From NCBI GenBank assembly GCA_021775805.1, contig JAJFHD010000053.1:1-64000 (forward strand): DNA of 64,000 nt, in the 5' to 3' direction. The position numbers and the translations under genes are program-made. Under the pieces are notes generated by a model that was not told the DNA's origin, searched no databases, and saw only the letters and a list, made by a program, of their open reading frames with translations. This document shows positions 10,405 through 19,241 of this stretch, piece by piece. The stretch comes from Alphaproteobacteria bacterium (GTDB taxonomy: Bacteria > Pseudomonadota > Alphaproteobacteria > Rhizobiales > JAJFHC01). The number at the start of each line of letters is the position of its first letter. Position 1 is the first letter of the stretch.

Positions 10405-11772
10405 CTACAAATACCATTGATACTCGCGTGGGGAAATTTCAGACAGGAAACCGGCGAACTCCGAACGCTTCACTTCCGTATAGGCGCGAAGATAGTCCGA
10501 TCCGAGATACTCCTTTAAGATGCCGGCGTTTTCCACCGCATCAAAGGCCTGCCAGGGCGTGAAGGGCAGGCTGTCATCGGCATCGCTGCCGGCGTTGCCT
10601 TCGGCCATTTTGGTGGGTTTCAGCGTGTTGACCAGTCCATGATGAGCGGCCGCCAATACTGCCGCAATCACCAGGTAGGGGTTGGCGTCGGCACAGGCAA
10701 TGCGGTGTTCTATCCGGCGATTGGCGTCATCGGAATTTGGAACCCTGAAGGCCACCGACCGGTTGTTGTCGCCCCAGTCCTTGGTGACCGGCACGAACTG
10801 GTCGGGTTCATACCGGCGCAAAGCGTTGAGACTCGGAGCGAAGAAGCCCATGGATTCGGCCATCGCCGCCTGGAAACCGGCAATCACGTGTCCAAGTCTC
10901 TTTGCGCCCCCCCTGCGCGACGGATCGAAGATGTTGCGGCCGCGCTGGTCCAGCAGGCTGAGGTGAACGTGCATGCCCGAGCCGGCGCGGTCGGGATAGG
11001 GTTTCGGCATGAACGTGGCATCGTAGCCGGCGTCGCGCACGGCGAACTGCACCGCCCGGCGCAGCAAAGCCGCCTGGTCGGCCGCCATGACCGGATCGTT
11101 CACATGTTCGAGGTTGATCTCAAACTGCCCGGCACCGTATTCGCTGAGCGCAGACGAGGAGAGAATGTCCTGGACCGCACAGGCCTGGTTGATCGCGTCA
11201 AGCGCCAGTGAGAAATCCTCCAGAACATCAAGCCCGAAAACATTGATTGAGCTTTCACGCTGGCCCGTCCGGGGGTTGACCGGCAGTTGTGGCGCACCGT
11301 CGGGACCCGGCAGGTTGTCGATAAGGTAGAACTCCAGTTCGACCGCGATTACCGGTGTCAGGCCAAGACCGGCGAACCTCTCGACGACTTTCCGCAGGAC
11401 CACCCTCGGCTCGAACCACAAGGGCGTCGTGCCATCCGCCTCGCGCACCGTCAGAAGACATTGCGCGCCGGTTCCCCCTCCCCACGGCACCCGCTTGAGA
11501 GTGCCGGGCACGGGCCAGGCATCGGTATCGGGATCACCGTCGGAGAATCCGTAACCGAGAGGGTCATCGCTGTTGCCGGTGACATCCAGAAGGTAGGTTG
11601 CCGCACAGAACGTGGTTCCGCCGGCATAGATCTTTTCAATGTGAGAGGCGGGATAGCGTTTGCCGACAGCCCTGCCGCCGAGGTCGACGATGAAGGGGTC
11701 GAGATGGGTTACATCCGGATTTTCCTCCAGAAACTTTCGCGCTTCCTCCACCAGACCGCCACTTTCACCCAT
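10405..11772 (-). CDS. Glutamine synthetase family protein (gamma-glutamyl-amine ligase-like)
   Basis: The frame extends to 11946, but the conserved protein starts MGESGGLVEEARKFLEENPDV at 11772, giving 455 residues. Catalytic-domain landmarks are VIAVELEFYLID (metal-binding glutamates), GSGMHVHLSL, and NRSVAFRVPNSDDANRRIEHRIACADANPYL with the arginines of the active site. The N-terminal beta-grasp is divergent from GlnA. This suits the PuuA/GlnA-like group that ligates glutamate to amines such as putrescine or ethanolamine. It is first of an operon with a GMC oxidoreductase and is divergent from a redoxin gene. A role in amine breakdown is inferred and is consistent with the polyamine transporter 8 kb away. 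Confidence 0.9.
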   Translation of the reverse strand: MGESGGLVEEARKFLEENPDVTHLDPFIVDLGGRAVGKRYPASHIEKIYAGGTTFCAATYLLDVTGNSDDPLGYGFSDGDPDTDAWPVPGTLKRVPWGGGTGAQCLLTVREADGTTPLWFEPRVVLRKVVERFAGLGLTPVIAVELEFYLIDNLPGPDGAPQLPVNPRTGQRESSINVFGLDVLEDFSLALDAINQACAVQDILSSSALSEYGAGQFEINLEHVNDPVMAADQAALLRRAVQFAVRDAGYDATFMPKPYPDRAGSGMHVHLSLLDQRGRNIFDPSRRGGAKRLGHVIAGFQAAMAESMGFFAPSLNALRRYEPDQFVPVTKDWGDNNRSVAFRVPNSDDANRRIEHRIACADANPYLVIAAVLAAAHHGLVNTLKPTKMAEGNAGSDADDSLPFTPWQAFDAVENAGILKEYLGSDYLRAYTEVKRSEFAGFLSEISPREYQWYL

Positions 11773-11877
11773 CTTGTTCCAAATCCTGTTTCGTATCCAC
11801 TCGGTAGTATCGTACCATCTTGCCGGTGGCTGTGTCCCGTCATAGCCGGCCGGGCGAACATACCAGGGAAGAAAACA

Positions 11878-12444
11878 ATGGCGAACCTGCACGAGGTGAA
11901 CTGGGACGAGATTCCGGGTCCGACCGACGATGGCGGCGCCGGTCACCTGACCGGTCTTGCTGCAGCCGCCGTCGTCTTGCCGGGAACCGATGGCCTGAGC
12001 GTCGACCTGTCAACGCTCGAGGGCCGTTGTGTGGTCTATGCCTTTCCCATGACCGCCCGCCCCGACGTGCCATTGCCGGACGGCTGGAACATGTTGCCTG
12101 GTGCGCGTGGCTGCACGCCCCAGTCCTGCGCCTTTCGCGATCATGCCGATGAGCTGAGGCAGTTGGGGGTCAGTCGCCTTTTTGGCCTGTCAGCCCAGAC
12201 CACCGGGTATCAGCGCGAAGCTGTGGAACGGCTGGAACTGCCGTTTCCACTGCTGTCGGATGCGTCCCTCTCCTTCGCGAGAGCCATGCGCCTGCCTACT
12301 TTCGAAGTCGACGGCAAGACGCTGCTCAAACGCTTGACGATGATAATCGACGACGGCACGATCTCTCATGTGTTCTATCCTGTGTTTCCGCCGGACCGGA
12401 ATGCGCAGGATGTGCTGGACTGGCTGGGAACCGGCGTTTCCTGA
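11878..12444 (+). CDS. Redoxin / peroxiredoxin-like protein
   Basis: The product is a 188-residue thioredoxin-fold protein. The open frame extends far upstream, but MANLHEVNWDEIPG at 11878 is chosen, with an AGGGAAG ribosome site, because it clears the divergent gene. The core CVVYAFPMTARPD leads into GARGCTPQSCAF, giving a C79-x4-C84 pair as in BCP/PrxQ-type peroxiredoxins, although the classical P-x3-T-x2-C context is shifted. LTMIIDDGTISHVFYPVFPPDRNAQDVLDWL closes the fold. It probably reduces peroxides. It lies 79 bp before the 2-oxoglutarate dioxygenase on the same strand. Confidence 0.85.
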   Translation: MANLHEVNWDEIPGPTDDGGAGHLTGLAAAAVVLPGTDGLSVDLSTLEGRCVVYAFPMTARPDVPLPDGWNMLPGARGCTPQSCAFRDHADELRQLGVSRLFGLSAQTTGYQREAVERLELPFPLLSDASLSFARAMRLPTFEVDGKTLLKRLTMIIDDGTISHVFYPVFPPDRNAQDVLDWLGTGVS

Positions 12445-12523
12445 TCGGTGCAGTGAGCACGAACCTCTCGATGGAGTTCATAGGGCATCGCTACCGGCGC
12501 CATCTTAACAGAGCAGACCCGCC

Positions 12524-13723
12524 ATGACACTGCACACCGACGTCGCGAGAAAGCTGATCGACCGGGTCGAAACGACAGGCTCCCGCATCGTCGTCAATTG
12601 GCGCGATGGCCACGAGAGCCGGTTTCCGGCAATCTGGCTGCGTGACAATTGCACCTGCGCCGAATGCGGGACGTCGCTGACCGGGTTCAAGTTTTTGCGC
12701 GTTGTCGACATCCCACCGGAGATTTCGGCGGAGACGGCAAACCTTGCCGCGAACGGAACCATGGTGGTTGAATGGCGACCCGGCGGCCACCATTCTTCCT
12801 ACGATCCCGCATGGCTGCGGGCCCATTGCCTTTCAGACGTTGAGCGCGACAGGCGGCGGTTTGCGACCCGGTCCTGGGGGCCTGAAATTGCCGGGACCCT
12901 GCCCCGAGCCGACTTCGCGACAGTCTGTTCTGACGACAAGGCCAGGCTTGCCCTGCTTGAACAAGTGCTTCGCTCGGGTTTCACGGTACTGGAAGGGGTG
13001 CCTGCGGCCGCCGAACACACCGACCGCGTCCTGAGCCTGTTCGGCAATCGCCGGGAAGGCTCTTACGGACTCTATGACATGGACACAAAGAGTGCCGAAG
13101 AAGTGGGGTATCACGGCGACACCGGTGCGGCACAGGAACCGCACACCGACGAATCCTACCGGACCGCCACGGCGGCGATCACAATCTTTCACATGATCAA
13201 AGCCGATGAGGACGGCGGGGTGACCAAACTCGTGGACGGCTTCAGGATCGGCGAGCACCTGGCCAGGCAGCACCCGGAGGCCTACGCGGCCCTGACGACG
13301 ATACCGCAGCGATTCGTCCGGGTTCAGGGCGACCGGCACGTAAGTGCGCTCGATGCGCCCGTACTGAGCGTCGACCGCAGCGGTGTGCTCAGCGGTGTGC
13401 GCTATCTGGAACGCTCGGCGGGTCCGATGAACCTGCCCGAAGACCAGATAGACGCCTGCTATGACGCGTTGCGGCTGTTCCAGACCTATCTGTTCGATGC
13501 CCGCAACCAGCTTCGCTTCACCGTGTCACCGGGCGAGGCACTGGTGTTCAATAACCAGCGCATCCTGCATGGCCGCACCGGCTTTGACCGGGCCCGGTCG
13601 AAACGCCACCTGCGCCACGCCAGTACGGATCTCGACGCGTTCTATGCGACCCTGCGCCGGCTTTATCACCGGCAGGGCCGGGAGGAAGCGTTCTGGAGCT
13701 TTCCCGCCGGCGCCGGCCTTTGA
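12524..13723 (+). CDS. Gamma-butyrobetaine hydroxylase-like 2-oxoglutarate/Fe(II) dioxygenase
   Basis: The 399-residue enzyme has both domains of the family. An N-terminal DUF971/GBBH-like zinc module spans about 20-110 (RDNCTCAEC; C43, C45, C48 and a partner near HC 101-102). A TauD-type jelly roll runs from about 140 with the iron triad H207-x-D209 (EPHTDESY) and distal H349 with the 2-oxoglutarate arginine (RILHGRTGF, then RSKRHLRH). It would hydroxylate a betaine or amino-acid-like substrate using oxygen and 2-oxoglutarate. HTDESY differs from the HTDNPY of true gamma-butyrobetaine hydroxylases, so the substrate may differ. No carnitine genes are adjacent. Confidence 0.92.
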   Translation: MTLHTDVARKLIDRVETTGSRIVVNWRDGHESRFPAIWLRDNCTCAECGTSLTGFKFLRVVDIPPEISAETANLAANGTMVVEWRPGGHHSSYDPAWLRAHCLSDVERDRRRFATRSWGPEIAGTLPRADFATVCSDDKARLALLEQVLRSGFTVLEGVPAAAEHTDRVLSLFGNRREGSYGLYDMDTKSAEEVGYHGDTGAAQEPHTDESYRTATAAITIFHMIKADEDGGVTKLVDGFRIGEHLARQHPEAYAALTTIPQRFVRVQGDRHVSALDAPVLSVDRSGVLSGVRYLERSAGPMNLPEDQIDACYDALRLFQTYLFDARNQLRFTVSPGEALVFNNQRILHGRTGFDRARSKRHLRHASTDLDAFYATLRRLYHRQGREEAFWSFPAGAGL

Positions 13724-13744
13724 AGTGCATCGGGGTTCGACCGG

Positions 13745-14452
13745 TCAGTCCTCATACTGATCCCTGCGGCGCAGCCATGCCATGCCATAGGGAAGATCCT
13801 GTTCGTCGCGGCCCTTGGGCACTAGGTCGAGGTAATGATAGGCCGCATTCATCATGTCGAGGCCGCGCGAGAAACACGAATAGGTATGGAAAATCTCACC
13901 CGTCTCGTCGCGGTGGAACACGCTTATGCCGGGCGCTTCTTCGGCGGGGAAACCCTGTTTCCTGTAGTTGTAGACCATCTCACCACCGGCAATTTCATCG
14001 GCGGTGAAGGTGACGCCGAGGTCACGGTTGAAGTCGCTGGCCAGGGACGACACCCACTTGAAGGACCAACCCATCCGTTTCCGGTAAGCTTCGAGCTTTT
14101 CGAGCGGCGCGCGCGACACCGTCACCATGGTGACGTCGCGGTGGTTGAGGTGAATGTCGAAACCGTTGTAGCCGTCGGCCCAGAACGAACAACTGGGGCA
14201 GCCTTCCTGCCAGTCGGGGCCGAACATGAAGTGCTGAATCAGGAGCTGGCTGCGCCCGTCGAAAAGATCGCCAAGGGTCTGTTTGCCTTCAGGCCCCTCA
14301 AACACATAGTCCTTGTCGATCCTGACCCAGGGCAGCGCCCGGCGCTCCGCTGAAATCTGATCGCGCAGGCGTGTCAGCTCCTTTTCCTTCTCGAGGAGTT
14401 GCGTCCGGGCCTCGAGCCACTGGGACCGGGATACGATTTGCGGGCTGTTCAT
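13745..14452 (-). CDS. DUF899 family thioredoxin-like protein
   Basis: The start MNSPQIVSRSQWLEARTQLLEKEKELTRLRD at 14452 is set by AAGGAG 9 bp before it; an upstream GTG/ATG extension to 14506 lacks one. The protein has 235 residues. An N-terminal helical arm with RALPWVRIDKDYVFEGPEG leads to a thioredoxin-like core containing HFMFGPDWQEGCPSCSFWADGYNG, where C-P-S-C occupies the redox position, and ends with DLVPKGRDE. This is the DUF899 family, for which a redox role is suspected and no reaction is known to me. It is convergent with the dioxygenase gene, 21 bp apart. Confidence 0.9.
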   Translation of the reverse strand: MNSPQIVSRSQWLEARTQLLEKEKELTRLRDQISAERRALPWVRIDKDYVFEGPEGKQTLGDLFDGRSQLLIQHFMFGPDWQEGCPSCSFWADGYNGFDIHLNHRDVTMVTVSRAPLEKLEAYRKRMGWSFKWVSSLASDFNRDLGVTFTADEIAGGEMVYNYRKQGFPAEEAPGISVFHRDETGEIFHTYSCFSRGLDMMNAAYHYLDLVPKGRDEQDLPYGMAWLRRRDQYED

Positions 14453-14588
14453 CGGAGATACTCCTTGGTGTTCACATCGTGAGGTACAGGAATTGCCAAT
14501 CGGCATTCAAAGACAAGACGAACGGCATCCGACAATCACGACACTCGCGAGGAAAAAATGTTTTGCCGACCGGAAATCAACGGCGGTA

Positions 14589-15440
14589 TTAAGGCCGCCT
14601 GACCATGGTCACGTGCTTGCCGATCGAGGCGATGCGATCGACGGTTTCGGCAATCGGTTCGATCACCACCTGCATGTGATGACCGTTCGCATGGATAAAA
14701 CGGTCACCATCGAAAACGATCGCCACATGGCCTGGCCAGAACACCAGGTCGCCGCGCCTGAGAGCCGTGGTGTCGAGACAATCAAGGGCGGTGCCGAGAC
14801 TCTGTTCCTGCATGTAACTGTCGCGTTGGGCGGCGTAACCGGTGGCGGCAAGACTCATCTGGACAAGCCCCGAGCAGTCGAGACCCAATGACTGTCGTCC
14901 ACCCCACAGATAGGGCGTCCCCAGAAATGTCTCGGCAACGCTCACGAAATCGGACTGGAATTCGTTCCACGGAGTGACGTGCCGTTTGAAGACAAACCCT
15001 CGGTATTGGGCAAGTTCCAGAAACCCGTCGCGTTCGGACGTCGCACTCAAGGGAGTGTTGAGGCTGATAAACTGAACCGGGCCCGATTTGATATCGGGTT
15101 CGGGAAACAGCATCGTCCGGGGCACGCTGACACGATGCGTCGCCTCTGCGACCTCATCACCTAAAGCCGATGTCGGCAGGTAGCCGACATACTTGTCGGT
15201 TTCAAGTTGAACCCAGGACCAGCCTTCGTGATCGTCGTAAACGACGACCGTTTCGCCGAACAACGCTTCGGTGTCGAGCGCGGCATTGAACCGAGGCCGG
15301 CGCAGGATCGGTGCTGACGGTTCGATCACTTGCCGGCGGGTACCGGTAACAAATTTCCGGGCCTCAACCTGGCCTTCCAGGTGGGCCGCCGCCAGGTCGT
15401 CGCGAAACGGGTTGAGCCTTGGATCGAATTGCGCCGTCAA
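14589..15440 (-). CDS. NlpC/P60 (C40) cell-wall endopeptidase with SH3 domain
   Basis: The 283-residue protein has an SH3-like module at about 35-155 and a C-terminal NlpC/P60 domain with the catalytic cysteine in LDCSGL (C189), histidine in GHVAIV (H238) and a third polar residue at H250 (IHANGHH). Such enzymes cut gamma-D-glutamyl-diamino acid bonds in peptidoglycan fragments. No signal peptide is evident, so it may act in cytoplasmic muropeptide recycling. It overlaps the upstream MarR gene by 4 bp (ATGA), and an M17 aminopeptidase precedes both, a pairing that fits peptide recycling. Confidence 0.93.
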   Translation of the reverse strand: MTAQFDPRLNPFRDDLAAAHLEGQVEARKFVTGTRRQVIEPSAPILRRPRFNAALDTEALFGETVVVYDDHEGWSWVQLETDKYVGYLPTSALGDEVAEATHRVSVPRTMLFPEPDIKSGPVQFISLNTPLSATSERDGFLELAQYRGFVFKRHVTPWNEFQSDFVSVAETFLGTPYLWGGRQSLGLDCSGLVQMSLAATGYAAQRDSYMQEQSLGTALDCLDTTALRRGDLVFWPGHVAIVFDGDRFIHANGHHMQVVIEPIAETVDRIASIGKHVTMVRRP

Positions 15441-15787
15441 AACGATAGATCCCCGCCACGCTTGCCGATCACATCGGCCAGGGTTTCAAGATAGAGCGAT
15501 CCGGTTACGGTTCGCTGCACCAGAACATTGCGCTTGTCCTTGTCATCGCGGCGGCGGCGCAGCAGGTCCTGCTGGCCCATGGCATCGAGGGCGCGGGTGA
15601 CCACCGGTTTGGAGACATCGAGCTTGGCCGCCAGGCCGCGAACCGTGTGCGGCGGTGTTTCGAGATAGACCGTGAGCAATATCGTCATCTGCCGTGCCGT
15701 CAGGTCCGGGTGCCTGTCCTTGACCAAATCCAGAGACACATCATGCCACAATTGCAATGCCTGCGCCGTCGTCAGTTCAACTGCCAT
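15437..15787 (-). CDS. MarR-family winged-helix regulator (short)
   Basis: The 116-residue protein contains a MarR-type core: DLTARQMTILLTVYLETPPHTVRGLAAKLDVSKPVVTRALDAMGQQDLLRRRRDDKDKRNVLVQRT, covering the recognition helix and the wing with its D-x-R-D-K-R signature. It is shorter than typical 140-residue MarR proteins, mainly at the C-terminal dimer helix. It is translationally coupled to the NlpC/P60 gene and lies 125 bp downstream of the aminopeptidase gene. An inverted repeat at 15851-15862 could be its operator. Confidence 0.88.
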   Translation of the reverse strand: MAVELTTAQALQLWHDVSLDLVKDRHPDLTARQMTILLTVYLETPPHTVRGLAAKLDVSKPVVTRALDAMGQQDLLRRRRDDKDKRNVLVQRTVTGSLYLETLADVIGKRGGDLSF

Positions 15788-15850
15788 ACGCCCAACCCCA
15801 AAGCCCCTTTCAGAAGGCTTTTCATTCCGCCGCTTTTTATTAACTTTCGT

Positions 15851-15862
15851 TTCGGAACCGAA
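15851..15862. promoter_or_regulatory. Short inverted repeat upstream of marR-like gene
   Basis: TTCGG-AA-CCGAA lies 64-75 bp before the MarR start in the 125-bp gap after the aminopeptidase stop. Its size and symmetry would suit a MarR dimer, but only 10 paired bases support it. Confidence 0.3.
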
Positions 15863-15912
15863 TTATTCTAGACGGAATGGCGGTCAGTGCAAGAAGAGTC
15901 CTGCCAACAAGG

Positions 15913-17331
15913 TTACCGGCCGTAGCGTTTCGACATCATGTCGAACAGTGCCCGGATGCCCTGGGCGGCACCGCCATGAGGCAATGCGGGCCTGGATTTC
16001 GGCGTCCAGCCGTAGATATCGAAATGCACAAAAGCCGGTGTTTTCTCGACAAACCGGCGCAGGAAAAGAGCCGCGGTCATCGAGCCGGCAAAACCGCCAT
16101 CGGTTATGTGGTTGACGTCGGCAATCCGGCTCGACAGCCAATCGTCATAGGCGTTCCAGAACGGCATCCGCCACAATGGATCGTGGACGGCTTGCGATGA
16201 CGCAGCAATAGCGGCGGCCAGATTCTCATCATCGGTATAGTAGGGCGGCAAGTCAGGGCCGAGCGCCACGCGGGCAGCGCCTGTAAGGGTCGCCATATCC
16301 ACCAGCAGATCGGGCTTTTCCTCATCTGCCAGGGTCAGGGCATCGGCAAGCACAAGGCGGCCTTCAGCATCGGTGTTGCCGATTTCGACCGTCATGCCCT
16401 GGCGGCTGGGATAGACGTCGCCGGGGCGGAACGCGTTGCCGGAGACACTGTTTTCAACCGCCGGGATCAGCACCCGCAAACGGACACGCAGACCCGATGC
16501 CATGATCATGGACGCCAGACCCAGCACATTGGCGGCGCCGCCCATGTCCTTCTTCATCAGGGCCATGGAACCGCCGGATTTCAGGTTGAGACCGCCGGTG
16601 TCGAAGCTGACGCCCTTGCCGGCGAGCGTGACGCGCGGGTCACCGGCACGCCCCCAGGTCATGTCGATCAGGCGCGGCGCACTGACGCTGGCGCGGCCGA
16701 CGGCGTGAATCAGTGGAAAATTCTTCTCCAGCAGGGCGTCGCCGCGGATGACACGGACCTTGGCCTTGTGCGGCCCTGCCAGATCGCGGGCGGCGCGCTC
16801 GATCTCTTCCGGTCCCATGTCGTTGGCGGGCGTATTGATGAGGTCGCGGGCGAGATTGGCGCCGTCGGCAATCCGGGTCAGCGCCTTGATATCGACATCG
16901 CCGGTGACGGCGAGGCGGACGTCGCTGCCGGTTTGTTTTCGGTACTGACCGAAGGTGTATGATCCCAACAGCCAGGCAAGGGCTGCCATGTCCGGAACGA
17001 AACCAAGTGCCTTGGCAGTAGCCTTCGACATCGACGCAAACGCGTAGAGCCCCTCGGGAAGTTCCAGAGGAAGAGCGCCCACGGCAAACCTGTCGTGTTT
17101 GCGGGATGCCGCGTCATGCATACCAAAGAGCACGCCTTCGAGGCCACCGGCACCGTCCGGCAAGGTCAGAATCTGTCCTTCGCCGGCGGTGAACCTGTTC
17201 GACTTTGCCCACTGGGCATGGGCCTTGCCCAACCTGGCGAGCGTCGTCTTCAAGGTGTCGGCGGAGACGGCATGAATCGGGACCGGCGTCTTCCGGGTGC
17301 GGGCGCGGTCGACGAGAATGGGAGATGTCAC
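15913..17331 (-). CDS. Leucyl aminopeptidase family protein (M17)
   Basis: The start is taken as GTG at 17331 (VTSPILVDRARTRKTPVPIH) behind AGGAAA; the open frame to 17526 has no family-like sequence and would run into the divergent GST gene. The 472-residue product has the two-zinc M17 centre: GKGVSFDTGGLNLK (K239, D244), a metal aspartate at D262 (KKDMGGAA), and the signature NTDAEGRL with D321, E323 and R325. It removes N-terminal residues from peptides in the cytoplasm. The N-terminal domain is divergent from PepA. With the NlpC/P60 gene nearby it may recycle cell-wall peptides. Confidence 0.93.
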   Translation of the reverse strand: MTSPILVDRARTRKTPVPIHAVSADTLKTTLARLGKAHAQWAKSNRFTAGEGQILTLPDGAGGLEGVLFGMHDAASRKHDRFAVGALPLELPEGLYAFASMSKATAKALGFVPDMAALAWLLGSYTFGQYRKQTGSDVRLAVTGDVDIKALTRIADGANLARDLINTPANDMGPEEIERAARDLAGPHKAKVRVIRGDALLEKNFPLIHAVGRASVSAPRLIDMTWGRAGDPRVTLAGKGVSFDTGGLNLKSGGSMALMKKDMGGAANVLGLASMIMASGLRVRLRVLIPAVENSVSGNAFRPGDVYPSRQGMTVEIGNTDAEGRLVLADALTLADEEKPDLLVDMATLTGAARVALGPDLPPYYTDDENLAAAIAASSQAVHDPLWRMPFWNAYDDWLSSRIADVNHITDGGFAGSMTAALFLRRFVEKTPAFVHFDIYGWTPKSRPALPHGGAAQGIRALFDMMSKRYGR

Positions 17332-17491
17332 GGAAGGTTTCCTGTTTCGTTGGCGCCGGCAGACAGTCGTCAACCGGGGTGCCGGAAATTCGGCGGGCTT
17401 AGTTCGGGTCCTGACCTGTCTATCAAAATTCTGAATTTTTTCAAAACAGACGGTATTGTTGCGAACTGCGACAGCAAGAAATGAGAGCGCG

Positions 17492-18148
17492 ATGGACCAC
17501 GTATTCGAACTCGTTATCGGCGACAAGAATTATTCATCCTGGAGCATGCGCCCCTGGCTTCTGCTTCACCACCTCGACACACCGTTCGATGAGGTGCCGG
17601 TGCGCCTGCGCCGTGAGGACAGCCGGCAGAACATTCTGGCGCACTCGCCGTCGGGCAAGGTTCCGGCTCTGAAATGGAGCGGCACGACGGTTTGGGACAC
17701 GCTGGCGATCGCCGAACTGCTCGCGGAACTTTTTCCCGACGCGGAGCTGTGGCCGGACGATCCGGTTCAGCGTGCCCGCGCGCGCGCCGTTGCAGCGGAG
17801 ATGCACTCCGGTTTCGCAAGCCTGCGCGACCAGCTTCCAATGGACTGCATCAGCACAATAGTCTGCCGCGACCTGGGGCTCCAGACCGCCCACGATATCC
17901 TGCGCATCGTCGAGGTCTGGATGGACTGTCTGGAAGCGGGATCCGATGGCGGGTTCCTGTTTTCCCGGTTCGGCATAGCCGACGCGATGTACGCACCCGT
18001 CGTCTCGCGCTTCAAAACCTATGCCATCGACCTTTCGGATTTCGGCGACGATGGCCGCTGTGCCGAATACTGCCGTACGGTTCTGGGCAACGACTCGGTC
18101 AAGGCGTGGTTCGAGGGTGCGCGATTGGAAATGACCGACCGTAGTTAA
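17492..18148 (+). CDS. Glutathione S-transferase
   Basis: The product is a 218-residue GST starting MDHVFELVIGDKNYSSWSMRPWLLLHHLD. The N-terminal thioredoxin-like half contains the likely catalytic serine in YSSWS, SGKVPAL (cis-proline) and a W-D-T-L-A-I glutathione-binding stretch in place of the usual ESxAI. The C-terminal helical half has FSRFGIADAMYAPVVSRF, the conserved hydrophobic capping region. It resembles YibF/zeta-like bacterial GSTs. The gene is divergent from the aminopeptidase over 160 bp. An upstream in-frame start at 17456 is possible but lacks a better ribosome site. Confidence 0.92.
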   Translation: MDHVFELVIGDKNYSSWSMRPWLLLHHLDTPFDEVPVRLRREDSRQNILAHSPSGKVPALKWSGTTVWDTLAIAELLAELFPDAELWPDDPVQRARARAVAAEMHSGFASLRDQLPMDCISTIVCRDLGLQTAHDILRIVEVWMDCLEAGSDGGFLFSRFGIADAMYAPVVSRFKTYAIDLSDFGDDGRCAEYCRTVLGNDSVKAWFEGARLEMTDRS

Positions 18149-18292
18149 GTCCAGGCAGTCTTGCCGGCCTGGGGCGAGACCTCGGCATGCAATCTTGTCG
18201 GCGCCTGTTGAGGCGGCCGCTACTTTCGCGTTGCTTTGCAGCAAAGAAAGGCAAATGGTGATGCGTTTGAAACCATTTGGGGATGTGTTTCG

Positions 18293-19207
18293 GTGACGAT
18301 CAGTGCCGTTGCGGGAAGCCGTTCTTCCACATTTTCCGGAATTCTTCTGGTGATCGCCGGTGTTTCGCTCGGCGCCATCAACGGCGCTGTCTTCAAGGCG
18401 TTGACACCGCTGCTGCCCGAGGTACTGATTACCTTTGGCCGATACCTGATCTATCTGACAATCATGTTGCCGATCGCCCTGTCGCGGAGCGGGTCAGCCG
18501 TGTTCTGGCCGGCGCGGCCGTGGCTGCAGATCCTGCGCGGGTTGATCCAGTGTGTGGGGACGCTTGCCTTTGTCTATGCGGCTGCCGGGATGCCGGTGGC
18601 GGATGCAATTGCGATTCTCTACGTCTACCCTTTCGTCGTCACCTGCCTTGCCCCGGTCATGCTCAAGGAACGGGTTCCGACGATTGCATGGATTGGCGTA
18701 GCAGGCGGCTTCCTCGGTGTCGTCATCATCATGCAGCCGGACTTTGACCGGGTGGATGGGTTCGCATTGTGGGCGCTCCTGTGCGGCGTCTGCGTGGCGT
18801 TCCAATTGATCATCAGCCGCATTCTGGCGCCGGTATCGGGGGTCATCACGACATCGACTTTCGGGGCCCTGACGGGCACGGCATTTCTCGGTCTGAGCGT
18901 GCCGTTCTTCTTGCAGACGATCCCGCTTGAAGCCATCATCCTGCTCCTGGTTCTCGGCGCCGTTACGGCGATCAATCAGTCGCTGCTGCTGGCCGCATTT
19001 GCGCGTGCGCAGGCGTCGACGCTTGCGCCGTTCGGCTATTTCGAAATCGTCGCCGCGGTTGTCGTCGGCTACCTGTGGTTCGGAGACTCACCAAGCAAGG
19101 TCGTGTGGACCGGGATACTGACTATTATCGTGAGTGGCGTTCTGGTAGCCAGGACACACGCCACCGCCCGCAGCCTGATCTGCCGCCGTCGAGGGCGACC
19201 GGTTTGA
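18293..19207 (+). CDS. DMT-superfamily (EamA) transporter
   Basis: The protein has about 304 residues and ten hydrophobic segments in two EamA repeats, as in RhaT/YdcZ-like metabolite exporters. The first repeat includes FGRYLIYLTIMLPIALS and AAGMPVADAIAILYVYPFVVT; the second includes GAVTAINQSLLLAAFARAQASTLAPFGYFEIVAAVVVGYLWFGD. The GTG at 18293 sits 9 bp after GGGGAT. An ATG at 18236 is in frame but would add 19 hydrophilic residues, so the start is uncertain. The solute is unknown. It is followed 34 bp later by a RidA-family gene. Confidence 0.9.
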   Translation: MTISAVAGSRSSTFSGILLVIAGVSLGAINGAVFKALTPLLPEVLITFGRYLIYLTIMLPIALSRSGSAVFWPARPWLQILRGLIQCVGTLAFVYAAAGMPVADAIAILYVYPFVVTCLAPVMLKERVPTIAWIGVAGGFLGVVIIMQPDFDRVDGFALWALLCGVCVAFQLIISRILAPVSGVITTSTFGALTGTAFLGLSVPFFLQTIPLEAIILLLVLGAVTAINQSLLLAAFARAQASTLAPFGYFEIVAAVVVGYLWFGDSPSKVVWTGILTIIVSGVLVARTHATARSLICRRRGRPV

Positions 19208-19241
19208 ACATTACGTCGATTAGTTCAGGAAGGACACGCCA

